DNA of 64,000 nt, taken from assembly GCA_031472005.1 (NCBI GenBank), contig PZJY01000009.1:1364001-1428000 (forward strand), given 5' to 3'. The DNA is from Tetracladium setigerum. Lineage: Eukaryota > Ascomycota > Leotiomycetes > Helotiales. A program made the translations under genes and the position numbers. The notes under the pieces are model-generated. The model ran no database searches, was not told the DNA's origin, and was given only the letters and a program-made list of their open reading frames with translations. This document shows, one piece after another, positions 1 through 12,823 of this stretch; positions within the stretch are counted from its first letter, which is position 1, and each line of letters starts with the position of its first letter.

Positions 1-1
1 C

Positions 2-1236
2 GCAGACGCTCGACCAGTGCGTCCCAGACTCTCTCGCTCTCCAACCACTCGGGCCCGTCAATTCCTCGCCCCAGAAGATAACGAACCAGCACTTCGCTCT
101 CGTCGACGAAGCTACCCAGAAAACATGTCATCCCCCGAAATCGTTTCCCCTCCACGGGCAACATACCATATCCCCAACCTCAACAATCCACATTACCAAC
201 CACAACAAGAACGAAGACACAGTCACAGCCATCACGGCCACCGCTACAGCATCTCCTCGGACGCCTCTTCCGAAGCAGACAGCCAAACCCCAGCCCCACC
301 AGCCGCGTTGAAGTCGTCGAAGACGAAACTCCACCCCGTCGACACCGTTCAAACCCAAACTCCCATTCACACTCCGATGACAGAGAGCATAGTTCTCATC
401 GCCACTCGCACTCTGACCGCGAACATCCCAAATTCCGCTTCGCTGGCTCCCCACCCCAGCAACCATCCTCCCGTCCTCGCTCACCGGATCCGCGTAGAAG
501 AGAGCACCGCTCCCACGACCGCTCCCGAGAGCGTGCAGAACGAGAGCGCGACCGTGAACGCGAAGAGTTCAAACGTCGCAGCTTCCCCATCCCCATTGAC
601 CTCAGCGGCAAACTCAGCGCACCCTTTATGATGGGTAACAAGAAGAGCCGCGAGAGAGGCGAGAGCGACAGTACTCGTGGATCCAGAAGTAATTCGCACA
701 GTCGGGCCCCTAATAATGTCAGGTGGAAGGATTCGTACAATGTTGGTGCGGATCCGGATTGGAGACGTGCGCCGCCGCCGGTGCAGGCGGAGCCGCCAGA
801 GGAGGATATCGTGGAGGTGCAGCATGAGCCGAGGAGGCATAGTAGTAGGGATGGGAGAGAGGGGAAGAATAGGTACAAGGAGAGAGATAGGGAGAGAGAC
901 AGGGAGAGGGATTCAAAATCGAGGAATAGAGAGAGGAGATCTAGTCATGAGGATTCTGGGAGGAGAGAACGGGAGAGAGACAGAGACAGGGACAGGGAGA
1001 GAGACAGGGATATGGAAAGAAATGAAAGAAACGAAAGGAGAGGAGGTGCTTCTTTCCGCGAGAGGGACGAAGGAGCTTCAAGAAGAGGAGGCGGTGGACG
1101 AGAGAGGAGAGGCGTAAGCCCTCCTCCCAATGTGAGAGTCGTTGATGGTAGCCATTCCAGAAGAGGTGCAAGTCCCATTCGTGGCGTGGATGGGAGGAGA
1201 TATCCTTCTGGTCACGGATCCAGGATTGATGACTAG
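2..1236 (+). CDS. RS/RE-rich low-complexity protein, 5' end outside window
   Basis: The frame is open from the window edge, so the N-terminus is missing. Seen: an Arg/Ser/His-rich first part, then about 300 residues dominated by RE, RD, RS and ERDRER repeats with short hydrophobic interludes (e.g. PIPIDLSGKLSAPF). Such composition is typical of nuclear RNA-processing or splicing-associated proteins; no folded domain is visible, so that role is inference. The reading frame changes from frame 2 to frame 1 near 295-305 (both sides keep the same RS/His-rich style), equivalent to one missing base; no plausible intron fits. Stop TAG/TGA region ends at 1236. Could alternatively be two overlapping small ORFs, which I think unlikely. 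Confidence 0.55.
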
Positions 1237-2049
1237 GGTGGAATCGGAATCTTTTAATGAGATATATGACTGAAACGGCAGATACATGATTGATGGAGAT
1301 CAAGCGAAAGCTTGTGGAGTTATATTTGAAAGGTTTCGAAATATACAGCACATATATATATCTATATTTATAGCATGCGTTGGTATTTTTTGCTCTATTT
1401 GAGAAATGAATGGATTTGTTCCCACTCCCGACTAAAGTTCTTTTTTTGGTTTTCATTTTGTTTGGGATGACCTGCCTTCTTAAACTAAAAACTCTTGTAC
1501 CATGTAGGTGGCAAGAAATATAAAGACAAGAACACAAAAGTGAGGGAAAGGAAGGAGGGGCTGTTCTTTTCAATCTTTTTCGCTTGGAATCCCGCTGAGC
1601 AAGAAATGTAAACAAAATACAAGGGGCAACTCGCCACATTGAGAGACATCATTTGGATGACTGAGCAAAGACAGCTTGCTAGATGTTTAAGCACTAGCAG
1701 CCAGGCTATAACGGAGCTTGCAACACTATAGAAGAAGACACGGTAACGTCACACAAGAGACATGTAAAATGTAACTAAGCAGGCATTAGTCTAATATGCG
1801 CCAGATGCATCCCATAAAGCTTAACTCCACAGCTATGCCCGGGATGGGTGGAAAGTAATAAATCAAAAGACAAGCGATGCCAAACTCCATGAAAATCTTT
1901 CCATAACTTTTCCCCCCCAAAAACCCGAACTCCAAGCCTTCCCGTAATAGCAAAATGAAGAAACAATCTAGTCTGCAAAATAGCATGAACCTCATTCTTC
2001 CCATGAAATATGACCATGTGTCAAAACCGTCCCTGTCCTCCCTTCTCGC
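1237..2049. other. Intergenic, convergent 3' regions
   Basis: Spacer between the RS-rich gene and the 3' end of RAD50, which face each other. AT-rich, with short ORFs on both strands that have no coding character. It probably holds the two 3' untranslated regions; I see no gene, repeat or RNA. Confidence 0.6.
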
Positions 2050-5000
2050 CTAAAGAATCTCGGCAATTGGATGCTGTCTAATCTTGCTCTTTTGTTCAGC
2101 ATTTCGAGAAACGCGCCAGTAGCTGTCGGTGAAGTCGGAACAACGCATAGCCTTCAAGAATTCCTCATCGTGAGTGATGATAATGAGTTGGAAGTTCTTC
2201 TGCTGCTTTCGATGCTGGATGATCTGATTGAGGGAGACAGCAAGAGCCTTGATATTATCGCTGTCAAGATTGGTGGTAGGCTCGTCGAGCGCAATAACCT
2301 AGATTTTTGTTAGTTAGATAGTAGATGGGAAAGAGGGGAAAACCTACACCGCAATTAACACCAAAGCACTCAGCCAAAGCCAATCGAATGACAATGCAAG
2401 CAAGAACTCGCTGTCCAGCGCTGCATCGACCACGCATATCCATCTCAGCATCCTGCTTCACCATCACCACACGATAGTTGTAGTTTCGCTTGCTCGAGGA
2501 CTTGTCTTCGTTTTCGGAACGAATCATGATCGTATCAACATCCGTACCCTGGTAGGTGCTTCGCCAGAGATCAGCAGCAACCGCATTGATTTCCTGCATC
2601 TTGGTTGTGTGGTATTGCATGATAGCCTGATCAAGAGCCTTGGTGAATTTTGACAAATCATCACATGCTGCCTCGTTGGTAGCAACTCGAATGTGCGACT
2701 CCCGATACTTTGGTGCCGCGTTCTTATAGTCAAGCTCCCATTCCTCGGTATTGCGCTTAAGCTCACGATCCAAAGTCGCCATCGAGGCAATAACACCGCT
2801 TCGCTTAGCAGAAGCAGAATCAAAAGCCCTATTAGCCTCCTCGGCTTCGCGGCTAAGATTCTCAAAGTCGTCGGCGTCATTGCGGGCACGAAGATCAACA
2901 ATCTCTCGTCCCAAGTCCTCGGATTCTCGGAGACTCTGGCGGTATTTGATGTTTTCATTGATGCTTCGCTTGGTGTTTGCACCATCGGCGACCAGATTCT
3001 TGAGTTCATTGTTCTTTTGCCCAATTTCTGTGAGCTCGGCATTCTTGTCTTTAATTTCTTGCTCGAGCACCTTGACATCTCGTTGGCAGGTTTTGAGTTT
3101 TGCAGCTCCACCTGATTCAATGTAGACATCGATAGCTTTGTTGATCAAATGGAATTCGCCAACAGTTTTGCTCAATTTGTCCTTGTCTACTTGAACCTCT
3201 TTTTCGTTGTCTCGGCCACGTTGCTTTGCATCTTCATGCTGAGCCCGAGCCTTGGCTACTTGGGGGTCCAGATTTTCAAGCTGGAGATTTGCCGTTTTGA
3301 TGATCTCCTTCTGCTTGACGGTATTTTCCTTCAGTTCAGCTACCATATCCAGACAAGCTTGCTTGTTCGCCATGCTATGCTGTGCGGATATGAAGTCACC
3401 TCTGTATTTTGCAACTTCACGCTCCACACTGTTAAGAGTGTTGATGGCATTCGCCTTGTCGTTCTGGAGTTTATCCACCTTTGAATTTTGCAACCGCGTA
3501 CTCTCCTCACAAGTCTTAGTCAACCCTCGAAGTTCCTCGGCAGACAGTGAACTCCCAGAAGTTGTTGCTTGAGAGGATAAATGAGTAATATTTGCCTCAA
3601 GCTTCGATACCTGAGTAGCGTGAGTGATGATCTTGCTGACATTGCTGCGAAGAGACTCGACATCCCGTTTAGAAGCTTCCATTTTGTTAACCTCGGCATC
3701 TTGTCGCTCGAGGCGCAAGGTCAAAGGAGTAATCTTAGCCTCGATTTCCTCGATATCGGTTTCAATCGAAGGGATTTCCGAGGTGGTCAAGGAATTGTAT
3801 CTCTCGTACTGGCTGCGTGCCGAATTCGCCTTCTTTAGTGCAATCGAAGTTTCCTGCAGCTCCTGCTCCATTGCCTGCGTTGCATACTTCGCTAGTTCCT
3901 TGTTGATTTTCTCCACGGCGGAGATTCTCTCCCCTGAATTTGCAAAACCTCTCTTGCAGAGCCTACAAGCGTCGAACTTGTTTGCCGTATCTCGGCACTT
4001 GGTGTAGAATTCAGCAACGTATTGCTTCCCATCAACATCCTTCTGAGTGTCTTCATGATATTTTGTGAGATCCTTGAGTTCGGTTTCATATTCATCGACA
4101 CTAGAAATTGCTTTTCCCTCATTATCAGTGATCGAGGCCAACACTATGTCTTGACAACGTTGCTTCTCGGCCTTCTTCTTGCTCAGATTCTCCCGGTTTG
4201 ACTTCAGCTTCACCGTAAACTCGCTCAGTTGCTCTGCTATGGATTGTTGTTTCTTCTTCGCATCTGCAAGATCTTGTGTTCGGCGGTCCAGAACCGTTTG
4301 AAATTCGCTCTCAAGGCCACCAATGGTCCAGTCGGGGCCAATCAATGCAGCCAGTCGATCATTGTAGGTGGATTTCATGACATCCAGTTGATCTCGTTCC
4401 TCTTTCGCCTGCTGCCTCGCAACCTCAAGCTGGGCACGAGCTGTTGCAAGCTCGTTGCTCTGAAACAGCTCGTTGCTCAGCCTGGTCATCTCGGCTTCGA
4501 GTTCTCGTAATTGAGCTTTCTCAGAGTTAATCTTCGTGTCCCATTCTGCACTCGCATACATAGTGGTAAGATCTTGATGGCGTGTCTGAATGTCGTTTAC
4601 TTTGGCCTCTAATAGAGTCATTGTACCTTTCTCTATATTTATGGCGTCAGCTTCTCTCTGCTTGAGAGCCGACTTCTTGTCGTTTGCAGTAATGGTTTGT
4701 AGTGCATACGCCTTCTCTTGCAAACGAGATGCTTTCTGGGTGCTCAGATCGTTGATAACTCCCTGCGTCTTGATTTGCTCGTCTTCGGCTACCTTCTTGA
4801 CACGGTCTAGTTCGCGTCCCTTGTCTTGGAGAAGCTTCTGCACCCGATTCACAAAGTCCTGGACTTCTTCCTCCCCAAGGTCGTCATCATAACCTCGCAT
4901 CGAATGATTACGGGCAGCTTCCTTGACAAGATCTGCCCGAGACTTGATTTGTTGCTCATACGTCTCCTTAGCAGCTTGTCGTCGACCTTCTTCAGTAACC

Positions 5001-6468
5001 TTTGCAGATAGACCTCGTCGTGAGTCCTCGATCTGCTTTTGTAATTCGAGGTAATCGACGGTTAGCTGCTCCTGCTTCCGCACATACTGAGCCATACGCT
5101 CCTCGTACTTTGCCAACATCGATGCCAACCACTCATCAGATTCATTGAGCACTTCCATGTTGGCTCGCAGATCATCTAAATGCTCCTGAAGGAAGGCCAC
5201 TTTATCCTCCTTGGCTTGCAGATTCTGGACGTATCCAAGAGCTTCATTGGCCTGCCTACGCTTCTGTTCATAAAGAGCCTTTGCAGTCACCATCTCTTGC
5301 TTCAGGTCGACAGCCTCTGCTCGATGGTTTCGATTTCATTGTAGCAGTCTTCGATTCTCTTTTGAGCCTTCTCGGCCTTGTTCTTGATCATCTTGTTATG
5401 CTCTTCTTGCTGCTTGAAGAGTTTGCCCTCATCGACTTTAGCCTTTCGCAAGGACTTCAAGTTCTCGATAGCTTTGGTATACTGCTGTGCTTCGAAGATG
5501 TTATCGAATTTCTTTTTTAGAGCACCTGCTTCGCTCATGGGCCAAAGAGAATCATCTTGATGACAAAATATGACTGACTCAAGGATAGCTGGAGAAACGC
5601 CGAGATTGTCCGACATGAGAGAATCAAGGTCAAACACCTTTGACGAGTAGGTTGTGCGCTGGCCCTTATCTTGGATCTGGACATTGTTCTCGCGGGTCTT
5701 TTGAGTTGCTCCAGTCTTCGTGGCGACGACTTGCAGACTTCTCGTGACCACGATTTCTGCTCCCGTGGCCGATTTACATTGGAGTTTGACCTGTGCCAAA
5801 ACCTCCTTTTCGCCGCAAAGCTACTACTCGTTAGCAGAGTGTAGAGTGAGAACCAAAGATTGCTTGGCATTCTTTACCTTAAGGTCATGCACGAAAGTGC
5901 CACCAGTTTTGCTGTTTGGAGGCAGCATTCCCATAGTTGCGTACTTCAGACATTCGATGACAGTCTAAAATAGTCAGCATGACAGCAAAAGATCCTGTGC
6001 CAGGTTTAACTCATACCGTCTTGCCAGATCCATTGTATCCCACGATCAGAGTGAGAGGAGCCTCGAATCTGATATACTCAGCGGATCTGTTGTCAAAGGA
6101 GCGAACTCTAGAACACCGTTAGGTCTCTGGTACAACAGTGTGTAGCGCGTTTAGACTTACCCCTGGATCTTTAGTCTGTCAATGGAAGCTGTAAGATGAA
6201 CATATTAGTAGGGTTCAGAGTGCCAAGCACGCGTATTGATTTGAGTGAGAGGAGATGGAATCAGGCCGTGATGGGACATATGTATGTAAATGTATACTCA
6301 AAGCAGAACGAGAGCGCAGCTTGACATGACAAGTGCATGGCTTTACAACTGGCGTTCAGGTATGAAGTATCGTCTGGCTCGACTTCGTAGGAGAGAGGGG
6401 AGATGGAGGGGAAGGAGGATGGGGAGAGGAGATGGATGCCGGGTTATACTTACACCTATGTGCCGCAT
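2050..6468 (-). CDS. RAD50: DNA double-strand break repair protein Rad50 (MRX/MRN complex ATPase)
   Basis: ABC-type/SMC-like ATPase that with Mre11 and Nbs1/Xrs2 tethers and resects broken DNA and activates Tel1/ATM. Exons (minus): 6468-6456, 6188-6161, 6107-6017, 5964-5878, 5820-2348, 2298-2050, all with GT-AG introns. Walker A GYNGSGKT spans the exon 3/4 junction, the Q-loop region reads SVIFCHQDDSLWPMSE, two long coiled coils flank the zinc hook CRLC (about 3955), the signature motif is GRCSAGQRVLA, and Walker B IALDEPTTNLDSD is in the last exon. One frame break at 5311-5319: upstream IETIEQ and downstream AVDLKQE join if one base is missing. With it the protein is 1313 aa, normal for Rad50. 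Exon 1 is only 13 nt and exon 2 only 28 nt. Divergent from WC-2. Confidence 0.96.
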
Positions 6469-7205
6469 ATTAGTATTTTTGTTGCCCATGAAGCTATAAA
6501 ATGTATTTGTTGATGGATGGGAAGGACTTACATGTTGCATGGGTCGTTCTCATTTGCTTACAGAAGCCTGGCAGAGTTGTCGTGATGCCGTTGTCGGTGT
6601 CGTCGTTGTTCGAGGTCGGAGAGCCTTGTCGCCGCGTGCTGGTTGCAGGAGTCGCGACTCTCCTCCGCGATATCACGTGTTTTACTAGCGCGGGGGTTGA
6701 ATTTTTGAAGTTGATGGGGTTGACTAGGTATGCTTGCTGGTTGGCTGGATGAATAGTGAAAGTTACTGGTAAATTCACATTCGACTCTCCGTTCTATATC
6801 TCTTTCCAATGTCTGAGGTATTGTATTGATGTAATTTCTTTCCCATGCCCGCTGCCATGCCACTTTCAACCACAAGCTGGGTGTGAATTAAGTTGGAATT
6901 TGGGTATATCTAGACAAATCTAGCCTAATGGGGGAAAGATGTGAGTGCCAAACAGTCAGGTTTTAATGAACCTCTCAAAAGTTCCTAAGTCCACACCTGC
7001 CCCACATCGCCAGAAGCCGCATTCCAACCCGCTGCGACATGCCGCTTGTGCTTGTGCGACTTCACTAATAAGAACCTGATTATTGATTCACCTTCCTAAC
7101 AGTCCACATCCTCTCACAACAGCTGCCACAAACACAAGCAGAGGCTTTTGTCTTCCGTTCCTAACTCCTATAGACACATCTCAGGGTCCCTCACCAAATT
7201 TGCGC
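6469..7205. promoter_or_regulatory. Shared RAD50 / white collar-2 divergent promoter region
   Basis: The 737 bp between the two start codons hold no gene. A perfect CACGTG E-box lies at 6674-6679, abutting a GATATC at 6669-6674. White-collar proteins bind GAT-type elements, so autoregulation is possible, but that is inference. No TATA box is obvious. Confidence 0.4.
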
Positions 7206-8762
7206 ATGGCCATGGATCCTTCATCCATGTTCTATGGTGGGCTGCGAGCAGGCGGCTTGAATCCTCTCCCCACGACCCTGGGAGGCTCTCAGGTACGGAC
7301 TTGACCTCCTCGCTCCATTGTGGTGCATACTTTACTTACCAGCTCCGTTTCAAACAGGCTCCTATTCTTGGGAATGATACATCTATGACTGGAATGCTCG
7401 AGGATAGCATGCTTGACGACTACGATAATCTGCCCATCAACCTCGAAGGGGATGCGGCTCACGATTCAGCCTCCTTTGCGCCCTTGAACACATTATTACC
7501 TTCTGGAGAAAGCAATCAACTGATGGGAATCTCGAACGTGGACACCCCTATGTCTGGTGCTGGCGCAGGACCGCTGCCCACGGGCTTCGGTGCACCTTCA
7601 ACCTTAAATGGGGGCAGCACGCTTACGGAATTCACAAAGAGAAGGAATTGGTCACAGAGGGTGGTGGAGGAACTGAGAGATTTCTTGCACGTCTTGACTC
7701 CCGACGGTCGTATTGTATACATTTCTCCTAGTAGCCAGGTCTTGACAGGCTACCCGCCCGAGGAGTTACTGAACAAATTCATTGTCGACTTCATTCACCC
7801 AGATGATAGTGGTATTTTTGTGCGCGAATTCAACGAGTCTATTGCGAGTGGGCATCCCTTGCGCTTTTTCTACCGTTTCCGGAGGAAGGATGGGTCATAC
7901 ACAATCTTCGAGTCGCATGGACACCCCCATCTTACGTCGGAAGCCGCCCAGTTCGGACCTAGCAACACAGCTGGTTTCTGTCGTGGTTTCTTCATGATGG
8001 CTCGTCCATACCCCACGAAAAATGCTGGACTATTGGATTCCTTCCTGGAACACAAGATGGAGAACGAACGATTGATCAAGCGTATCAATGATCTCAAGCG
8101 AGAGGAGGAGGAAGATGCGGATGATGCCAACAAGACATATCTCAGCAGCAAGCAAGGAACGTCAGAAAATCAGACAGAGACAGAGACAGCAGGTTCAGCG
8201 AGCACACCGTTCAAGACTAGTTCAAGTGTTGCAATGCCACCTCCAACACAGCCAATAGCAAACCCGGCGTTGACTCGGCAGAATTTGGAGAATGCCGTTG
8301 CTGGAAGTAAGCCAGATTCGATCGGAGACAAGATGGATCGCTTTGCTGCGGATAAAACAACTCGCTACGAAGGTGCCACGCATATTGAGACGGTCGAGAT
8401 GCTAACCGGTCTCCGATACCAAGATGGGGAAAGAAGTCGAGGAATAAGTACTGGAGATGTAAGTCCTTCTTTGATTAGAGGAGATGCTGGTATTGCCATA
8501 CCCTTAGACAAGGAAGGACGAGGAGATAAGAAGAAGAAAATGAAGCTTCCAGACGAATATGTTTGTACTGATTGTGGTGAGTTTTCTTTCCATTCAAACT
8601 ATGCGCTACGAGTAACATAATATACTAGGTACTCTTGATTCGCCTGAGTGGCGAAAAGGTCCCACGGGACCCAAGACTCTCTGCAATGCGTGTGGTCTGC
8701 GCTGGGCAAAGAAAGAAAAGAAGAAGCCGAACACTACTAACACTCTTGCACCGCCTGTTTAA
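7206..8762 (+). CDS. wc-2: White collar-2: PAS / GATA zinc-finger blue-light response factor
   Basis: Partner of the photoreceptor White collar-1 in the white collar complex, which drives light-induced transcription and the circadian clock in Neurospora. Exons 7206-7292, 7358-8576, 8629-8762, GT-AG introns, 479 aa, close to family length (about 500). Seen: acidic N-terminus, one PAS domain (about residues 145-260; FLHVLTPDGRIVYISPS, FIHPDD, RFRRKDGSY), a basic/acidic linker, and a C-terminal GATA-type finger CTDCG...CNACG with the C-X2-C-X18-C-X2-C spacing and the WC-2-like DSPEWRKGPTGPKTLC core. The finger is split by the last intron. Start chosen at ATGGCCATGGAT; a second in-frame ATG follows two codons on. 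No frame break. Confidence 0.95.
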
Positions 8763-9171
8763 AATCGTTCCAATTTTTTTGGGCATTTAACACTACTGCA
8801 TTTGGCGTAAAGGACGGATTTTGGGTGGGATTTTGGGTTGGTAAAGCGTGGCTCAGGTCTCAATTTGGAAAGGCCAGTTACCCAAGGTGTTACAAGATAC
8901 GGGATTATGATACCAGGATGAGAGGATTTATTCTTTTGGCGCACTAGTACTATAAAGAAAAAAATCAAATCGTAATCTGCCACCTGTGAGTCTTGTTTCT
9001 TTTGCTGACCAAACCATATCAGATCCTAAGTAAGGTATGCAGTGAACAATTCCAACTAAACAACATGCTCTGTTTTGACGGCCCAGCCAGCCCAGCTTGC
9101 GTCACACAAGCACTATCTCAACTGCTAGTCGCCCAACCTCACTCCCCTCCCCATAAGCAAGACGACTGTCT
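8763..9171. other. Intergenic, convergent 3' regions
   Basis: 409 bp between the WC-2 stop and the stop of the minus-strand unknown gene. Presumably both 3' UTRs. No feature seen. Confidence 0.6.
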
Positions 9172-11242
9172 TTAATACGCAACAAGATCAAGATTCTGCC
9201 ATACAAACCCCAAACCCAACCCCAAAACCATCAACCCAACAGTACTCAATCCCACACCCAACATCCCCTTCCCCTTCTCCAACGCCCTCCTCCTCTCCTC
9301 CACATGCTTCCCCAACGCCACTCTATCCCCCCAAAACCTCTCCTTCTGTCCAAAGTAAGTCACCACAGCCGCCTTACTAATCTGAAAGATCCGAAACCCA
9401 TCCTTATCATGCAACTTCTTCTTGACGCCCTCTCCCTCCTCCCTATCATCCTCATCACTCCCAGCCTTATACCTCGTCACCACCGGCCACACACTCATCT
9501 TCGTCATTGGACCGTACAGAAAGCCCAGCGGCTTCGGCTGGTTATCTGCTATTTCCTGTTTACGCTGGGCAGCGAGGGCGTATTCGGGCGTTATCTTTCG
9601 CTTGGAGACTTCCAGGCGGCGTGTTTCTGGCGTGTATTGCTTGTTTTTGTTTTGCAGGTCTTGGAGCACGGCGGAGCAAGCTTGCGCTTCGGCTTTCCAT
9701 GCTCGCAATTCATTGTTGTATAGATCTACCACGTGTTGCTTACTAGCGTGGTAGTAGTGGAATTCCAGATTCCACTGATGGTCGGGATCATATTTTTCTC
9801 CTAAGCTGATTTCATTGAAATAGAAGATGCTGGGTGAGAGACGGATGCACAGCGATAGGTAGGCTGCGGTGGAGATGATGTTGTGGAGGGCTTGGTATTG
9901 GTCTGAGATGTTTGGGAGGGGCGTGTCGGTCTCGGGTGGGATGGAGTAGAGGTAGTTTGAGAGGGGTTGGAAGAGGAGAGATATTTGTGCTGTGAGAATT
10001 GCGATTTCCGGGTAGAAGTTTTGAGTCACGGGGGCCTGGCCGAGGATTTGGCGGACGGTTTGGGAACGGAGTTCTGTTCGTTGGAAGCCTGTGTTTTGGA
10101 TGCAATATATCAGCAAGATGTCCATCTATCCATTCAGGTATCTTTAGTAATTTGTTGCAGGAACTTGCCTTCTCGATCCAAGAGCGCCTTCTCAATCCCA
10201 AACAACATGTCAGATTGCTCCTCATTCGCCCCCCACAAATCCGTATCAAAGATCTTAACCTTGATAATCCTCACCAGAATCGCCATCACCAACCACCTCC
10301 TGTGCGTCGTGTTCTTGAACACAAAATCCCATCCTCCCATTACAGGATCTTCCTCGCACACCTGCTCCGCCCACCCAATAAACTCTGGCGTCAAGCCTGC
10401 CTCCCACGGCTCAAAAACCTCACCACTACCACCTGGTCCACCTCTCTCCAAATCATGGACACCGAAGAAAACACCGGCGTATCGGTCACACATTTTGAAT
10501 AGTTTATTGAACATCGTGATGTACCACTGATCAGAGCGATCTTTCATAGGATGGGTCTTGTAATCGATCCGCAGTGGTTGCGGCGCCAGTTTGGCGACAT
10601 CTACAGCTGGTTTTACGTGCACTTTGGTGTAGTTCTTGTTACGTTTTGCTTGTTGTGAACTTCCACTTCCGGTGGGATCATTTTCGGGATCGGAATCATC
10701 TGGATCTCTCGCTTGGGAACGATTGCGTTTTTGACCTGCTATCTGTGGATGTCGGGAAGACGTGGACTCAATTGCTCTCTGAACCAGCCTGAGATTATCA
10801 GCAAGGATTTCGTTGTCTTCTGGTCCCCATGCTGTGGAATGCGCTGTGTATGAGTTTGGTTTGCGGAGTTTATTTAAGACATCGGCTGCGGTTTTGGAGG
10901 TTTGGTCGTGGGGAATTGGACCGCCATCTAATGTGGACTCGATGACTGGGGTTTCTTTGGCTCGACGACCCCATATTGGAGTCGAAGGGGGAGTAGGAGG
11001 TGCTGATGATCTCATGAGTCGTTTTGGAGATATAGGAGCGTCGGTGAAGGTTACTCTCCTTACAAGCTTTTCTGAACCGACACTTGCTTTTCGACCACTT
11101 GTTGGAGATGGATAGGGACCGTCACCATATTGGCTGGGTCTTCCGCTTGAACCTCCAGTACCAGCACGGCTGATTCCAGGACTCGGGGTTTTGGGGATCC
11201 TAAAAGTCGATGTGCACTTCCAGGTGGACTATCTGTTGACAT
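9172..11242 (-). CDS. Conserved fungal protein of unknown function with C-terminal membrane anchor
   Basis: Exons 11242-10169 and 10088-9172; about 663 aa. I do not recognise the family. Seen: disordered Ser/Pro-rich N-terminus (about 1-100), a charged linker with KRNRSQ/KRNKN stretches that look like nuclear localisation signals, a folded helical middle rich in Trp (DQWYITMFNKLFKMC, WDFVFKNTTHRRWLVMAILVRIIK), a second helical region after the intron, and one hydrophobic segment near the C-terminus (GVGLSTVGLMVLGLGLGFVW). The intron uses a GC donor (G|GCAAGT) and an AG acceptor. One frame break at 11185-11196, inside a CCCCAAAACCCC run, again one missing base; LLGSPK continues into TPSPGISRAG. 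Start ATG is the first in frame after a stop-free leader of poor coding quality. Confidence 0.75.
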
Positions 11243-11845
11243 ACTGGCCTCACCGTCTTGAATTCGAGGAGTATGTCTGAGTGACGAGAGGGAGAAAATT
11301 CGGTATACACATCTCCATAAATCCATCATGCGAAAGGATAAAGAAAAAGAAAACCGTGGACATGCCAACACAAGACATAGTACAAAGAGAGGGTGGACAA
11401 CTGAAAGCAGCGTTGTTAAAGAATGTAAACATCTACTCGTCCCTAATCTGCTTACGATGATTACTGCTTTCTGAACCTTGCTGATTGTTACAAAAAACTC
11501 AAAGCGTAACCGAACAACCTTAATTGGGACGTTAGGAAAGCTTTCTCGGTCGGTAGGTACAGTACTTAGATTCATTTCGTGGACGGGTGTGAGCCGATTT
11601 GTGGCTGGTTCCCTTGAAATTTTGAAGTCTATGCACAAGAGTTGTAAGATTTCGCAACTTCCCCTCTTCCCATGCCATGGGGAACTAGCCACCACGCGGT
11701 CTCACAATTTAGACTTCGACCCGCCTTCCCCTCCTCTAAATAACGACAAAAAGATTAGCATCCATTTCCGATATCTTCCGTTTTCGAAACCTTCCACAAC
11801 AATGGAACTGATAAGGAAAAGCAACAAAGGAAGAAGAGAGCATAC

Positions 11846-12419
11846 CTACAAGTGTGCAACACACTCAATTTCCACATCCGTTCCCAGAGGAAGTTGAAAG
11901 ACGGCAACACAAGTCCTATTATACCCCATCATTGTCAACATTTCATTCTTATTGTCTGTCAAATGAACGCTGGGTTTTGAGTGCTGATTTACCTAACTGG
12001 TTTCGGGTCTTTGTTGAACCACTTCGCGTAGACAGTGTTCATAGCCGCAAAGTTCTCCATGTTGGTGATGAAGATGTTTACTTTAACGACATTGTCAATG
12101 CTAGATCCGGCTGCTTGAAGAACCTCGGACAAGTTGGCGAGGCATTGTTCCTTTGTTGGTTGTCAGCTGCTGAACTGAACTGGGGTATGATTTGCCCTCG
12201 CTTGGAAATTGAGATTGTGGAAGCAAGGGAAGAATTGTGCAAGGGAGGTACTGTACTTACGGTTCGGTCAGCAATACCGCCCTCGACTATCTGTCCAGTC
12301 TTGGGATCTGTTCCAATGGAGCCAGAGCAGTAGACCATTCCCTGGCATTTGATGGCTTGGGAGAAGAAGGGCAACGGCGCTGGGGCCTTGTCGGTGAGAA
12401 CTGCTTCCTTTTGAACCAT
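11846..12419 (-). CDS. RidA/YjgF/Mmf1-family 2-iminobutanoate/2-iminopropanoate deaminase
   Basis: Hydrolyses reactive enamine/imine intermediates released by PLP enzymes such as threonine dehydratase; fungal members (Hmf1, Mmf1) are cytosolic or mitochondrial. Exons 12419-12261, 12150-11993, 11915-11846, GT-AG, 128 aa, the standard length. Seen: PLPFFSQAIK near the N-terminus, GMVYCSGSIGTDPKTGQ, EQCLANLSEVLQAAGSS with conserved NL, VVKVNIFITNM, and the C-terminal VEIECVAHL. Catalytic-site Arg falls near RTCVAV, at the last exon junction. No mitochondrial presequence is visible with the start used, so cytosolic (Hmf1-like) is more likely. Confidence 0.93.
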
Positions 12420-12823
12420 GATTGCGAGAGAAGATGTTTGCCTTGGGAGAAATGAGATGAAAGGAGATGAAAATATGGAGTGGATGTTCTCTTTCTGATG
12501 AGAGGGAAGTTGGGTTATAAAATAGTGACGTTGATTACAAACGAGGGGTTGAGAGTGGGGTTTTGAAGGGCGTAAAAATGTACATTGCTTGGCGTGGAAG
12601 TATATTCTTTTACAAAGGCCAAAGTTTTCTGTGGAGACTCCAAACATCAAACTGCTCGACGTACTCGAGTATCGTGGGAATTGTACTCAATAGGAAGGTG
12701 TACACTTGTTCGCCACTTTTCTCAATCTGGGAGGGTTCCCCTGCCGCCAGTTTTGGGCCTGGAGACCTCTGCGCCAAATTGAGGCCCAATGTGCGATGTG
12801 CAACAGAATATTTTCAAACCTCA

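Noticed and set aside
3149..5011. Several plus-strand ORFs of 60-130 codons
   Set aside because: Antisense shadows of the RAD50 coiled-coil coding region.
11060..11695. Minus-strand 211-codon ORF as a 5' extension of the unknown gene
   Set aside because: The part upstream of 11242 has poor coding character and no family support; only the last piece belongs to the gene.
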